Source of the DNA: Haloferax sp046557615
Lineage (GTDB): Archaea > Halobacteriota > Halobacteria > Halobacteriales > Haloferacaceae
NCBI RefSeq assembly: GCF_046557615.1
Contig: NZ_JBKIII010000001.1
Location: forward strand, 1-64,000
Length of the DNA: 64,000 nt
Reading direction: 5' to 3'
Shown: positions 42,715 to 52,090 of the stretch, piece after piece
Layout of the letters: the number at the start of each line of letters is the position of its first letter
How positions within the stretch are numbered: position 1 is the stretch's first letter
Translations under genes and position numbers: made by a program
Notes under the pieces: generated by a model
Databases searched by the model: none
The model's input: the letters and a program-made list of their open reading frames with translations, nothing else
What the model was told of the DNA's origin: nothing

Positions 42715-42742
42715 ATTTAGGCCCGCCTAAATCATTTATACC
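42715..42742 (-). promoter_or_regulatory. Metal-responsive promoter of the iron ABC operon
   Basis: TTTAGGC-CC-GCCTAAA at 42716-42731 is a perfect inverted repeat (18 bp with the flanking A and T), like the operators of DtxR/SirR-family metal repressors. On the minus strand TATAAATG lies directly upstream of it and the binding-protein ATG seven bases downstream. A bound repressor would cover the transcription start. The identity of the regulator is inferred. Confidence 0.75.
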
Positions 42743-42789
42743 TACCGGTTCGTGGAGGCGAGGGAAAAAAAAGCGGGCGCGAGTGAGCC

Positions 42790-43947
42790 TTAGTCGTCAG
42801 CGGGGACCGCGGCACGGGGTGCCGCGAGTGCGTCCAAACACGCCAACCAATCTTGCATATGGTCGCCAACGTAGTTGAAGAACTCGCCGTTTCGATAGTC
42901 GGACCAGTCGCCGGTTTCGAGTGCGTCGGCCATCGCTTCGAACACGTCTGCGTAGGAATCTGCGTCCTCCCCGACCGAATCGACGACTTCCCAGAGGTGT
43001 TCGTTGAGTTCGAGACCCGGCACTTCGTTGTTCAGGTCGTCGAACGTCGGGCGTGCGGCCTTGTTGTGTTCGCACAGGGGGTAACCAGTGATGATGTCCT
43101 TTCTGAGGACGTCCGCGGCGCGCTTGAGGAAGACGCCCGACCAGATGTCGTCGAAGCGGCCGACTTCCCACTCGTTGTCGTCCATGGGCAGTTGGTAGAA
43201 CGCCGGGATGACCTCGCGCTTGAACGCGAGGTTCATCGAACAGACGGTGAGATACTGGCCGTCTTCGGCGACGAAGTCGCCCTCGAAATCCTCGAAGTCG
43301 GTGCGAGTCTGGGCTTGGCCTTCCAAGTCACCGTCCATCAGGATACGCACTGCGTCGAGGTCGGGGACGTTCGTCCACAGACCTTGTGAGGCGACGACTT
43401 CTCGAACCTCTCGGGTGTCGGTTTCGACAGTCTCGTGCATCGCCGAGTACGGGTAGCCACGCGGGTACAGGCCGTGTTCGTCGAAGTTCTGGAAGAGGAC
43501 GTTCACCCACTGTTCGTCGCTGGAGACGGTCTCCACGTCGCCCTCGCGGTGGAGGTTGTTCATGTGACGGCCGAAGAAGTCCCACTCGTCGTGAGGCAGC
43601 GTGTCGTCGTCGATGAATACGCCGTAGTCGAACTCAGAGTGTGCCCACATGTAGAGCAGGCCGAAACTCGTCTGTGCGTGGCTCGCGGCGGGCACGAGGT
43701 GCGAGAACTCCTCGATATCGTGCGTCTCGTACCACTGCTCTCGGGCGGATTCGTCGAAGACTGCACCTGCAACATCCTCGTCGTCCAGCATTGCCTGCAT
43801 CCCTTCGGTGTCACAGAAATCTTCGGTGACGAGAAGAACAAACAGGCGGTCGAGGTCGAAGCCGTGTTCGCGGGCGTTGTCGAAATACGCTCGCATACAC
43901 TCGTATTCGCGGATGGTTGGAACGACAACACAGATGTCGTGGCTCAT
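42790..43947 (-). CDS. RGP-like glycosyltransferase (alpha-1,4-glucan-protein synthase type)
   Basis: A 385-residue GT-A-fold protein. It starts ICVVVPTIREYECMRAY; the metal-binding DDD is in YGVFIDDDTLP (about 115); NEWEVGRFDDIWSGVFLKR (about 260) is the diagnostic segment of plant reversibly glycosylated polypeptides, which are nucleotide-sugar mutases or self-glucosylating proteins. A cytoplasmic nucleotide-sugar role is likely. The gene is followed 80 bases later by the iron operon on the same strand, and its upstream region has a 13/14 match to that operon's palindrome. Confidence 0.8.
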   Translation of the reverse strand: MSHDICVVVPTIREYECMRAYFDNAREHGFDLDRLFVLLVTEDFCDTEGMQAMLDDEDVAGAVFDESAREQWYETHDIEEFSHLVPAASHAQTSFGLLYMWAHSEFDYGVFIDDDTLPHDEWDFFGRHMNNLHREGDVETVSSDEQWVNVLFQNFDEHGLYPRGYPYSAMHETVETDTREVREVVASQGLWTNVPDLDAVRILMDGDLEGQAQTRTDFEDFEGDFVAEDGQYLTVCSMNLAFKREVIPAFYQLPMDDNEWEVGRFDDIWSGVFLKRAADVLRKDIITGYPLCEHNKAARPTFDDLNNEVPGLELNEHLWEVVDSVGEDADSYADVFEAMADALETGDWSDYRNGEFFNYVGDHMQDWLACLDALAAPRAAVPADD

Positions 43948-43959
43948 TACCTGTATGGA

Positions 43960-43979
43960 TTTAGGCTGGCCAAAAATAC
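43960..43979 (-). promoter_or_regulatory. Second metal-box-like palindrome before the RGP-like gene
   Basis: TTTAGGC-TG-GCCAAAA (43960-43975) matches the palindrome of the iron operon at 13 of 14 arm positions. It lies 12 bases before the ATG of the gene (43947), with GGTATTTTTGG next to it in the TATA position. The layout repeats that of the operon promoter. Confidence 0.5.
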
Positions 43980-44004
43980 CTATTGGTTCGCAATAGACGG
44001 CTTC

Positions 44005-44026
44005 GTGAGACGGTATATCGTCTCAC
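44005..44026. terminator. Hairpin between the helicase end and the RGP-like gene
   Basis: GTGAGACG and CGTCTCAC are perfect eight-base inverse copies around GTATAT. It lies 40 bases past the helicase stop on the minus strand, so a terminator or RNA-stability hairpin is likely; no run of T follows directly. Confidence 0.5.
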
Positions 44027-44066
44027 AGTCTGTCGATTTTGACCGCCCGAGAGTGCCGCGTTTCGG

Positions 44067-46406
44067 TCACTCGGACATCCCTGTCAGTTTCTCAAGCAAC
44101 AGCACGGCGGTCTCTTTCGCCAGCGGGTCGTTCGCGTTCCCACACTGGGGTGACTGCACGCATGCGGGACAACCGTCTTCGCAGGCACAATCGTCGATGA
44201 GGCGGGCCGTCCGTTCCATCAACGTCTCCACCGCGTCGTACCCTGCTCGCGTCAACCCGACACCGCCGGGGTAGCCGTCGTAGATGAAGATGGTCGATTG
44301 GCCGGTGTGTTCGTGGAACGGCGTCGAAATCCCGCCGATGTCTCCTCGGTCACAGAGTAAGGTGAGCGGAAACAGCGAAATCATCCCGTGTTCGGCGGCG
44401 TGGATACCGCCGTTAAACCCGTAGTCGCCGCCCAAGTCACGCATCTCGCCCTCAACGTCACCGGGGACGGTGAAGTACAACGCTTTCGTCCGCAGACTCG
44501 TCTCCGGCAAGTCGAGAAGTTGCTGGCCAATCGTCGTCCCGCGCTTGGCGTCGCGGCGCTCGAACCCGGTAATCTGCTTTCGCATCGTCACCTCGGCGAA
44601 TCGAACTTCGACATCAGACCGGGCCGAGAGCGGTTTCGAAATCAGGTCGCGTTCGACCGTGATGTGCTTGTCGTGGAGGATGCGCGTGTAGTAGTCGGCC
44701 CACGACGGCTGTAACCGAGCGACGTCACGGCTGAGGTCTAATTCAGCCACCTCGTAGGTCTGGCCTTGGTGGTGATACACCGCGCCGGGGTGCGCATCTC
44801 GAAGTGCATCCTCGAACGCCAGTTTCGCAATCGTCTCGTTGTTTCTGGCATCGAGAAGGCGAATCTCGCGGTCGGTAATCGTGCGCAGACTCATCGAGTG
44901 CTGGGGGCTCCCGTCGCCGTCGTGGAGCCATCGCGTCCCTTCGTCGGTCTCTCGCCGCGAGAGCGTCCCTCTCGATTCGAGATTCGAGACGACACTGGGG
45001 AATTGCCCACCGAAGTAGCGCTCGTCGTCGGTCGAGAGCCAGTTTTCGGCGGCGGCGCAGGCGACGTGAGATGGCATGAGGTGGTCGTTCTCGGGGTCAG
45101 AAACCGCCTGCTCGGGGTCGCCGTCGAAGAAGTCCACTGGGTGGTTCATGAGGTACTGGTCCAACTGGTCTTCGCCCGCGACGAGGACAACGAGTGCAGG
45201 GTTTTCGCCGCGACCAGCACGACCCGCTTGCTGCCACGCCGACATGCGCGTTCCCGGATAGCCGTCGATGAGTACCACGTCGAGGCCGCCGACATCGACA
45301 CCCAATTCGAGGGCGTTCGTACTCCAGACGCCGCGAATCTCGCCCTCTTGCAGTCCGGCCTCGATTTCGCGGCGTCGGTCGTGGGTGAGCGCGGCCTGAT
45401 ACGCCGCGACCTGCCCAGCGAGTGTGTGTTCGCCGCGTTTTCTGAGGTCACTCGCACTCTCTGCGGCGTATCGCTCTGCACCTTGTCGTGACCGAGTGAA
45501 TGCGAGCGTCTGGTGGCCGCGTGCAACGAGGTCCACGAAGAGGTTCTTCGTCTCCATGTGCCCGGAGCGCCGCCGTCCGGACCCGCCCGCGTCGGGGTTT
45601 TCGTACTCTGGCGGGTTCCACAACACCCAGTGCGTCTCGCCGGTGCCGCTCGCGTCTTCATCGACCAGCGCGAACGAGGATTCTTCTTCACCCGTGATTC
45701 GCGCGGCGTGTTCGATGGGATTCCCAATCGTCGCCGAACAGCAGACGAATTGTGGGTCTGCACCGAATCGCTCGCAGACGCGCTTGAGTCGCCGAAGCAA
45801 GAGTGCGACGTGACTGCCGAAGACGCCACGATAGCTGTGAACTTCGTCGATGACGACCGTTTCGAGCGACGAAAAGAACCACTCCCAGAGTCGATGGGCG
45901 TGGGGTAAGAGCGCGTAGTGAACCATGTCGGGGTTCGAAAGAAGGACTGTCGGACGACGCTTTCGAACCTCGCGTTTTTCTGATTTCGAGAGACGACCGG
46001 TGTACTGCTCGACCGAGACGCGACTCCCGAACCCGAGGCCGTGAGCGAGGTCCGAGAGCGTGTCGAGTTGGTCGGTGACGAGGGCGTTCTGCGGGCCGAG
46101 ATAGAGGGTCCGCCCGCCGTGGTCCATCGCTCGCTCGAACGCCGGAACGGAGTAGGCGAGGCTCTTTCCGCTCGCGGTTTGCGTGGCGAGGACGACGTTG
46201 TTGCCGTCTCGGACTGCCTCGATAGCCTCGGCTTGATGCCGATAGAGGCTGTCGATGCCACGGTCTGCGAGCGCGCCTGCCAACCGAGGTTCGAGGTCGA
46301 AGTCGGCGGTCGATGGGTTCTGTGGTGCGAACGTTCGATGGGCGTGAATCTGCCCCTCGTAGTACGGGCGCGTTCGAAGCCACTCGATGAGGTCGTCCAC
46401 ACACAA
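44067..46406 (-). CDS. DEAD/DEAH helicase with DUF1998 domain (Hrq1/MrfA type)
   Basis: A 779-residue superfamily 2 helicase of the group that repairs cross-links or mitomycin damage. Motifs: RHQ (about 56), Walker A TQTASGKS (about 75-82), DEVH in VVIDEVHSYRG (about 190), SATIGNP, and motif VI QQAGRAGRG (about 405). The C-terminal DUF1998/MZB region ends in the metal-binding DCACEDGCPACVQSPQC, with cysteines spaced as in family members. No partner genes are adjacent. Start MCVDDLIEWL; divergent from the DCC gene with an 80-base gap. Confidence 0.92.
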   Translation of the reverse strand: MCVDDLIEWLRTRPYYEGQIHAHRTFAPQNPSTADFDLEPRLAGALADRGIDSLYRHQAEAIEAVRDGNNVVLATQTASGKSLAYSVPAFERAMDHGGRTLYLGPQNALVTDQLDTLSDLAHGLGFGSRVSVEQYTGRLSKSEKREVRKRRPTVLLSNPDMVHYALLPHAHRLWEWFFSSLETVVIDEVHSYRGVFGSHVALLLRRLKRVCERFGADPQFVCCSATIGNPIEHAARITGEEESSFALVDEDASGTGETHWVLWNPPEYENPDAGGSGRRRSGHMETKNLFVDLVARGHQTLAFTRSRQGAERYAAESASDLRKRGEHTLAGQVAAYQAALTHDRRREIEAGLQEGEIRGVWSTNALELGVDVGGLDVVLIDGYPGTRMSAWQQAGRAGRGENPALVVLVAGEDQLDQYLMNHPVDFFDGDPEQAVSDPENDHLMPSHVACAAAENWLSTDDERYFGGQFPSVVSNLESRGTLSRRETDEGTRWLHDGDGSPQHSMSLRTITDREIRLLDARNNETIAKLAFEDALRDAHPGAVYHHQGQTYEVAELDLSRDVARLQPSWADYYTRILHDKHITVERDLISKPLSARSDVEVRFAEVTMRKQITGFERRDAKRGTTIGQQLLDLPETSLRTKALYFTVPGDVEGEMRDLGGDYGFNGGIHAAEHGMISLFPLTLLCDRGDIGGISTPFHEHTGQSTIFIYDGYPGGVGLTRAGYDAVETLMERTARLIDDCACEDGCPACVQSPQCGNANDPLAKETAVLLLEKLTGMSE

Positions 46407-46486
46407 ACTGCGGCCGTGGTGCTCCTAATGCTGTCGCCGGTGTCGGTGCCGCTCGACTTTTCTATCTCGCGTCCTGACAAAGGGGT

Positions 46487-46909
46487 ATGAACGCGAACGC
46501 CGTGCTCATCTACGACGGTGAGTGCCCCTACTGCTCGATTGCGGCGACGGCGTTGAAACGCCTCGACGACGTGGAGGCGATTTCGTGGTACGACGACGCC
46601 GCACAGGAGTTCTTGGCGGCGCAGTTTTCGGAAGTTCCGTTTGCGATGGTACTCGCCGACCGTAGCGAAGACCGAGTGTATGCAGGGCGTGCGGCGGCGA
46701 AGGAACTCGCCGAGCGAGCGGGCACACCGGGTATCGTTGGCTCGCTCGTCCGCGACAACTACGAAACGATTGCGAAAGTCGTCGGTGTGGCGAGCGGGCG
46801 TGGCCGCGACCCGGACGACGTACACAGCACGTATCCGATAGAGGGCGCCGCGCTCGATACCTTCGATGCGTTGCTCGACGGCGCAGCAGAACGACCGGCA
46901 CAACTCTAA
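46487..46909 (+). CDS. DCC-family thiol-disulfide oxidoreductase (DUF393)
   Basis: A 140-residue thioredoxin-like protein. The family motif is YDGECPYCSIAA near the N-terminus, with the redox pair CPYC, and the expected pattern continues with AVGRAA-like YAGRAAAKELAERAG. Substrate unknown. A hairpin follows after about 70 bases. Confidence 0.85.
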   Translation: MNANAVLIYDGECPYCSIAATALKRLDDVEAISWYDDAAQEFLAAQFSEVPFAMVLADRSEDRVYAGRAAAKELAERAGTPGIVGSLVRDNYETIAKVVGVASGRGRDPDDVHSTYPIEGAALDTFDALLDGAAERPAQL

Positions 46910-47227
46910 TTCGGGTCACAGAAACAGCACTCACTCGAAGTGTGAGTCTCTCGAAAAGCGGGGTGGTTTCCCCCGTTTTACCGAACCGGACCGGGCACCC
47001 CGGTTCGGAGGACGATTGCCGGTTTATCAGAGGCACTCCGGCATACTGTCATTGTTTGTCTCAGGTCTTTACTTCATTCCCTGCAAGTCTTGCTCAGGGT
47101 CTGAATTCAAATATTTATATTTTTCCATTATTTATATACTTGGTACGGTTTTCTCCTCGATTTTCGCCGGATAGTGACCCTCTTCGACACCCCAATATCT
47201 TACAACAGGGCCATCGAAGAACTGACG
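46910..47227. other. Intergenic region with hairpin and A+T-rich promoter
   Basis: This gene-free stretch of 318 bases contains the 46981-47008 hairpin and, at about 47107-47145, a long A+T-rich block (ATATTTATATTTTTCC) that probably drives the downstream aminotransferase. A GTG at 47174 opens the downstream frame but gives unrelated residues. Confidence 0.6.
46981..47008. terminator. Perfect nine-base-pair hairpin after the DCC gene
   Basis: CCGAACCGG and CCGGTTCGG are exact inverse copies around a ten-base loop, about 70 bases after the DCC stop. A terminator or processing site is likely. Confidence 0.5.
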
Positions 47228-48346
47228 ATGACGACGACGTTTCCCGCAATCCCGTACCTGGAGTGGATTGTCGGGCGTGCGTCCGCCGCGACGTACGACC
47301 TCGCAACGAGTGACCTTCGATATGACCGGGCCGACGAACATGTCGTTCCGCCGAGGTTGGCCGCGTTGTCCGACCCAGACGAACCCTCACTGACGAGCCA
47401 ACTCGCTTCTCGATACGACGTTCACGAATCTCACGTCCTCGTCACTGCGGGTGCGACTCACGCGAACTTCCTCGCCGCCTGCGCGCTTCTCGACCGAGAA
47501 ACGCCGCCGACCGAGGACGATGAACCGAGTCCCAAACCACAGGTTCTCATCGAGAAACCGGGATATCAACCACTCGCGGCGACGCCCGAAGCACTTGGCG
47601 CGCGGGTTGACCGCTTCCTGCGACCCGAAGAGACCGACTACCGACTCGACCCCCAACGGATTGGTAACGCCGCGACCGACGACTTCGCGTATGCCGTCGT
47701 GACGAACCGACACAATCCAACCGGCCGACTCGAATCACGAGAGACGCTTTCGGAGACGGCAGGCGTCGTCGCGGATGCAGGTGGTCACCTCCTCGTCGAC
47801 GAGGTGTACGCACCCTATCTGTCTGACCCGATGAACGGTCCTTTCGGCGGGCCGACTGCCGCTGGACTGCCAAACGCCGTGGTCTCCGGGTCGCTCACCA
47901 AACTCTACGGACTCGGCCACCTTCGCATCGGATGGCTCGTCGGCCCCGAATCCGTCATCGAGCGCGCTCGAACCGCCTCGATGCACATGCCATCCGTCGC
48001 CGGGCCCAGTTCGCTGCTCGCTCGGCGCGCTCTCCACCACGGCGACGAACTCGAAGCGGTAGCACGTGGCCGCGTGGCCGAAAACACCCGGTTGCTCACC
48101 GATTTCATCGAATCTCGTCCGGCTCTCGAGGGGTTCCTCCCCGAAGACTGCCCCTTCGCCTTCCTCCAACACGAATCGATGGACGGGACAGAAATTTCGG
48201 ACGCAGCGTGGGACGAGAGTATCTTAGTCGTCCCTGGCCGGTTCTTCGATTACCCCGAAAAGTTTCGTCTCTCGCTCGGCGGCGACCCCGATGCGATGGC
48301 CGAAGCCCTCGACGTATTCGGGTCAGTACTCGATTCGAGTACCTAA
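47228..48346 (+). CDS. PLP-dependent aminotransferase (class I/II)
   Basis: A fold-type I enzyme of about 372 residues. The N-terminus resembles aspartate-type aminotransferases; LVTAGATHANF is the cofactor phosphate region, NRHNPTGRL the Asn-Pro motif, LVDEVYAPYL the Asp-x-x-Tyr motif, and SGSLTKLYGLGHLRIGW contains the Schiff-base Lys (about 225). The start is ATG 47228 (MTTTFPAIPYLEW), where conserved-looking sequence begins. Substrate not determinable. Convergent with the Dld-type gene. Confidence 0.88.
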   Translation: MTTTFPAIPYLEWIVGRASAATYDLATSDLRYDRADEHVVPPRLAALSDPDEPSLTSQLASRYDVHESHVLVTAGATHANFLAACALLDRETPPTEDDEPSPKPQVLIEKPGYQPLAATPEALGARVDRFLRPEETDYRLDPQRIGNAATDDFAYAVVTNRHNPTGRLESRETLSETAGVVADAGGHLLVDEVYAPYLSDPMNGPFGGPTAAGLPNAVVSGSLTKLYGLGHLRIGWLVGPESVIERARTASMHMPSVAGPSSLLARRALHHGDELEAVARGRVAENTRLLTDFIESRPALEGFLPEDCPFAFLQHESMDGTEISDAAWDESILVVPGRFFDYPEKFRLSLGGDPDAMAEALDVFGSVLDSST

Positions 48347-48367
48347 CCACTCAGCGTTTCTCCCCGC

Positions 48368-51300
48368 TCAAATCGTGATGGCTCGAGCCAGTAGCTCGAT
48401 TGGGTGCGGCGGTTCGTCGCTCGCACCCGGCATCGCTTCGAGTTGTGACCGGCAGGATGCCCCTGGCGCGACGACGGTATCGCCCGGACTCGATTCGACT
48501 TGGTCGTAGAGAATGTTGCCAATCGCTTTCGACATCGAGTAGTGTTCGGCCTCGTAGCCGAACGACCCCGACATGCCGCAACACGTCGAATCCAGTGGGT
48601 CAACGTCGTAGCCAGCACGACGGAGGACGCCGACGGCGTGATGGTCTTTCTTCGTCGCCTTCTGGTGACAGTGACCGTGGTACGTCAGGTGTTGGTCTTG
48701 TGGACTGAACGCGAGGTCTTCGTCCAGTCTGAAGGTGTCGAAGTACTCCATGATTCCGTAGGTATTCGACGCCACCGCGACGACATCTTCGCCCGAGAGC
48801 AAGTCGAGATAATCGGATTGGAACATCACTGCGTCGGAGGGCTCGCACACCACCACGTCCCAGCCTTCGTCGACGTACGGCGTGAGGGTTCTGACGTTCT
48901 GTTTCGCGTCTTTTCGAGCTTTTTCCAGAAAGCCCTTCGAGTGCGGGGCACGGCCCGACCCAGTGACGCCCGATGGAATCCGAACGTGGACGTTCGCGGC
49001 TTCGAGCGCGCCGACTGCGGCTTTGCCCACTTCGGGGTGGTTGTAGTTCGTGTAGGTGTCGGGGAACAACAGCACGTTTCGGTCGGCCTGCCCTTCCGGA
49101 ATCTGTGCGCCCTCGCGGGTTTCGAACCATTCGACGAAACTCATCGCCTGGAATTTCGGGAGTGACCGCTCTTTGGCGATACCGAGTGTCTTCTGTAAGA
49201 GCGTCCGCGAACCCGGAAGCTTCGTCAGGGCGTTCGTCGCGGGCGCGAGTGCCGACCCAAGTTTCGAGATGGTATCGATGTTCGCAAACATCCGGTCGCG
49301 CATCGACGCCCCGTTTCGCTTGTGGTACTCGAACATCACCTCGGCTTTCATCTTCGCCATATCGACGCCGCTCGGGCAGTCTTTGGCACACCCCTTACAC
49401 CCGACACAGAGGTCCATCACCTCGTGGACGAACTCGTCTTCGAACAGTTCGTCTTCCGGCAGGCCACCGCTCATCGCCTGCCGGAGCATGTTCGCCCGCC
49501 CGCGAGTCGATTGAATCTCTTCTTCGGCGGCACGGAAGGTCGGACACATGACGCCGCCGACGGTCGATTGCTGGCCGCGACACCCGGCACAGCCGTGACA
49601 GAGTTCGACCATCCCTTGGAAGCCGTTCTGGTTGGTCCACCGAAGCGCGGGGTCGAACCCGGCATCGAACTCGTAGTCCGGCGAGAACCGAAGGTTCTCG
49701 GTCATATCGAAGTCGCCGCAGATGTTCCCCGGATTGAGTAACCACTGTGGGTCGAATGCGGCTTTCAGGTCACGAAAGACGTTCCAGAGGTGGTCGCCGT
49801 ACAACTTCCGATTCCACTGGGTTCGGGCACGTCCGTCGCCGTGTTCGCCGGAGACCGACCCACCGTATTTGACCACGAGGTCGGTCACCTCGTCGGCGAT
49901 GGCTTCGAACGTCTCGACGCCTTCCACAGTCTTCGTGTTCACGAGCGGCCTGATGTGGAGAACGCCTGGCCCGGCGTGGGCGTAGTAGGACGCGAACGTG
50001 TCGTAACTGTCGAGGATATCCTGAAAATCGGCGACGAAATCCGGCAGGTTGTGGGCGGGAATCGCCGTGTCTTCGATGTACGCGATGTGCTTGTCGTCGC
50101 TCGTTCGAGAGAGGAGAATCGGCAGTCCCGACTTGCGCATCTTCCAGAATTTCGCGCGGGTGTCGGCGTCGTGAGCTTCCATGAAACCGCTGGCGAGGCG
50201 CTCGTCGCCGGTCAGCGAATCTGCATCGACCGATGCTTCGAACTCGGTTCCTTCGCTGTTGCGTGCGCGGTCGGCGATGAGGTCTGCGACCTGTTGTTTG
50301 CCCTCGTCGTCGCTCTCGGCGTAGAACTCTACGAGGAGAACCGAATCAGTCCCTTCGGGGAGCATTCCAACGACATCGGAAAACTCGGGAGTCTCGCGCG
50401 CGAGGTCCAACAACACGTCGTCCATCACTTCGACGGCGGCGGGGTGGTGTTCGAGAATCGGTGCGACATCGCGCATCGCGTCTAACACGTCGTCGTAGGT
50501 GAGGAGAGCCACGGATTTCGTGTTCGGAATCGGTGTGAGCGAGACAGTCGCTTCGGTGACGATTCCGAGCGTGCCTTCGCTTCCTGCCAACAACCGTGCG
50601 AGGTTGATGTGGCCTTCCTCCCACGACTCGTCGATACCGGTGTCGTCGGGTAACCGGCGCTCCCCACGCATCTCATCGACGAGCATATCGAGGTTGTAAC
50701 CCGAGACGTTTCGTTTCAAGTCTGGGTATTTGTTCGAAATTTCGTCGGCCTCTTCGTCGAGAATTTGGGCGACTTTCGCGTAGATTCGTTCCTCCAAGTT
50801 CCCATCCGCATCGCCACTCTCACGGAGTTCCTCTATCGACATCTCGCCGAACGTCGTCACCGTCCCGTCTGCGAGGACGACTTCGACTTCTTCGATGTAG
50901 TAGTCTGTCTTGCCGTACTTGAGCGAGTGCGCGCCGGTGGAGTTGTTTCCGATTGCCCCGCCGAGTGCCGAGCGGTCTGCCCACGCGGGGTCGGGTGCGA
51001 ACTTGAGGCCGTGAGGGACGAGTTGCTCATTCAACTCACCGAGCCGAACGCCCGCTTGAGCGGTTACGGCCGCCGCTTCGATGTCAAACTCTTGAACGTC
51101 GTTCATGTAGCGAACGAAGTCGATGACGACCGCTTCGTTCACCGTCTGTCCAGCGAGACTCGTCCCGCCGCCACGAGGGAGGACTGGAATCTCACGTTCG
51201 GAACAGTATTTCATCACCGCGGCAACGTCGGCGGTCGATGTCGGCATGACGACGCCAACTGGAAGTTGTTCGTAGGCGGAGGCGTCGGTCGCATAGAGCG

Positions 51301-51448
51301 TTCTCGTGTAGGAGTCGAAGCGAACGTCGCCTTCGACGAGTCGTTCGAGGTCTTCGACCAGTGCGGGACGGGCAACGTCGTCGTTGACGTAGTCGTAGTT
51401 ACCCGCAGTGGCGGGGTCGGAGGAGGAGTCGTGCGGATGGGATGCCAT
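48368..51448 (-). CDS. Dld/GlcD-type FAD-binding oxidoreductase fused to FeS/CCG domains
   Basis: A 1026-residue protein that probably oxidises D-lactate or a related 2-hydroxy acid. The N-terminal half is a FAD-binding type 4 domain (about 30-260; VLPRGGGTSLAGQTVN) with a FAD-oxidase C-terminal domain to about 560. Then come the FeS regions CHGCAGCRGQQSTVGGVMCP and CVGCKGCAKDCPSGVD, and two Cys-rich CCG segments (YHGHCHQKATKK and STCCGMSGSFGYE). It thus carries dehydrogenase and electron-transfer parts in one chain. It is divergent from the lutC/lutB genes, so the locus probably serves lactate use. Confidence 0.92.
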   Translation of the reverse strand: MASHPHDSSSDPATAGNYDYVNDDVARPALVEDLERLVEGDVRFDSYTRTLYATDASAYEQLPVGVVMPTSTADVAAVMKYCSEREIPVLPRGGGTSLAGQTVNEAVVIDFVRYMNDVQEFDIEAAAVTAQAGVRLGELNEQLVPHGLKFAPDPAWADRSALGGAIGNNSTGAHSLKYGKTDYYIEEVEVVLADGTVTTFGEMSIEELRESGDADGNLEERIYAKVAQILDEEADEISNKYPDLKRNVSGYNLDMLVDEMRGERRLPDDTGIDESWEEGHINLARLLAGSEGTLGIVTEATVSLTPIPNTKSVALLTYDDVLDAMRDVAPILEHHPAAVEVMDDVLLDLARETPEFSDVVGMLPEGTDSVLLVEFYAESDDEGKQQVADLIADRARNSEGTEFEASVDADSLTGDERLASGFMEAHDADTRAKFWKMRKSGLPILLSRTSDDKHIAYIEDTAIPAHNLPDFVADFQDILDSYDTFASYYAHAGPGVLHIRPLVNTKTVEGVETFEAIADEVTDLVVKYGGSVSGEHGDGRARTQWNRKLYGDHLWNVFRDLKAAFDPQWLLNPGNICGDFDMTENLRFSPDYEFDAGFDPALRWTNQNGFQGMVELCHGCAGCRGQQSTVGGVMCPTFRAAEEEIQSTRGRANMLRQAMSGGLPEDELFEDEFVHEVMDLCVGCKGCAKDCPSGVDMAKMKAEVMFEYHKRNGASMRDRMFANIDTISKLGSALAPATNALTKLPGSRTLLQKTLGIAKERSLPKFQAMSFVEWFETREGAQIPEGQADRNVLLFPDTYTNYNHPEVGKAAVGALEAANVHVRIPSGVTGSGRAPHSKGFLEKARKDAKQNVRTLTPYVDEGWDVVVCEPSDAVMFQSDYLDLLSGEDVVAVASNTYGIMEYFDTFRLDEDLAFSPQDQHLTYHGHCHQKATKKDHHAVGVLRRAGYDVDPLDSTCCGMSGSFGYEAEHYSMSKAIGNILYDQVESSPGDTVVAPGASCRSQLEAMPGASDEPPHPIELLARAITI

Positions 51449-51586
51449 AGGGTCTTGGCTGTTGGTTGTGTGTCAAATACTAAAGCCACCGGGGTCGGGG
51501 AGAAATTGAGCTCTCCGAAATTCGCCTCGAATTCGAGAGCCGTCACCACCCGAAGAACGAATACCCGAAGCCCGCTATTGATTGTC
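51449..51586. promoter_or_regulatory. Divergent control region of the lactate genes
   Basis: The 138 bases between the Dld-type gene and lutC must contain both promoters. TCAAATACTAAAG at about 51472-51485 is a candidate TATA element for one direction. No operator palindrome is evident. Confidence 0.4.
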
Positions 51587-52090
51587 ATGCCAACACGTAC
51601 GGTCGCGACGTTCGAAGCGTCGCTCGACCGACTCAACGTCGGGTGGACCCACACGTCACCCGACGAGTTCGAAGCCACGCTCTCTGCGGTGTGCGACGAC
51701 CCCACAGTGGGCGTTTCGCTACCATTCGACGAGGTGACACTCCCGTCGTGGGTGAACACCGAACCAACGCCCGCAGACCTCCGTGAGGCACGAACCGGCA
51801 TTACGGCCGCCGGACTCGCTATCGCGGATTACGGGAGTGTCGTCATCCAAGCGACGCCTGACGGAGCTGAACCAGTGAGCCTATTCGGTGACTGCCACGT
51901 CGCCATCCTCCGGAAATCCGATATCGTCCCCGACATGCCTGCGGCATTTTCGTGGCTCGCCGAGGAATTCCAACGAACCCCCTCGTCTGCGATTATCGCA
52001 ACTGGGCCGAGCGCGACAGCAGACATGGGCGAACTCGTCAAGGGCGCGCACGGACCCAAGGAGGTTCACGTGGTGATTCTCGATGAGTAA
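51587..52090 (+). CDS. lutC: LutC-like LUD-domain protein
   Basis: A 167-residue LUD-domain protein like LutC/YkgG of the bacterial lactate-utilisation complex. The later LUD signature appears as ITAAGLAIADYGSVVIQAT followed by ATGPSATADMGELVKGAHGPKEVHVVILDE, which is close to the family C-terminal motif. I start at ATG 51587 (MPTRTVATFEASL); the long frame upstream is antisense to the Dld gene. It overlaps lutB by eight bases, indicating coupled translation. Confidence 0.85.
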   Translation: MPTRTVATFEASLDRLNVGWTHTSPDEFEATLSAVCDDPTVGVSLPFDEVTLPSWVNTEPTPADLREARTGITAAGLAIADYGSVVIQATPDGAEPVSLFGDCHVAILRKSDIVPDMPAAFSWLAEEFQRTPSSAIIATGPSATADMGELVKGAHGPKEVHVVILDE

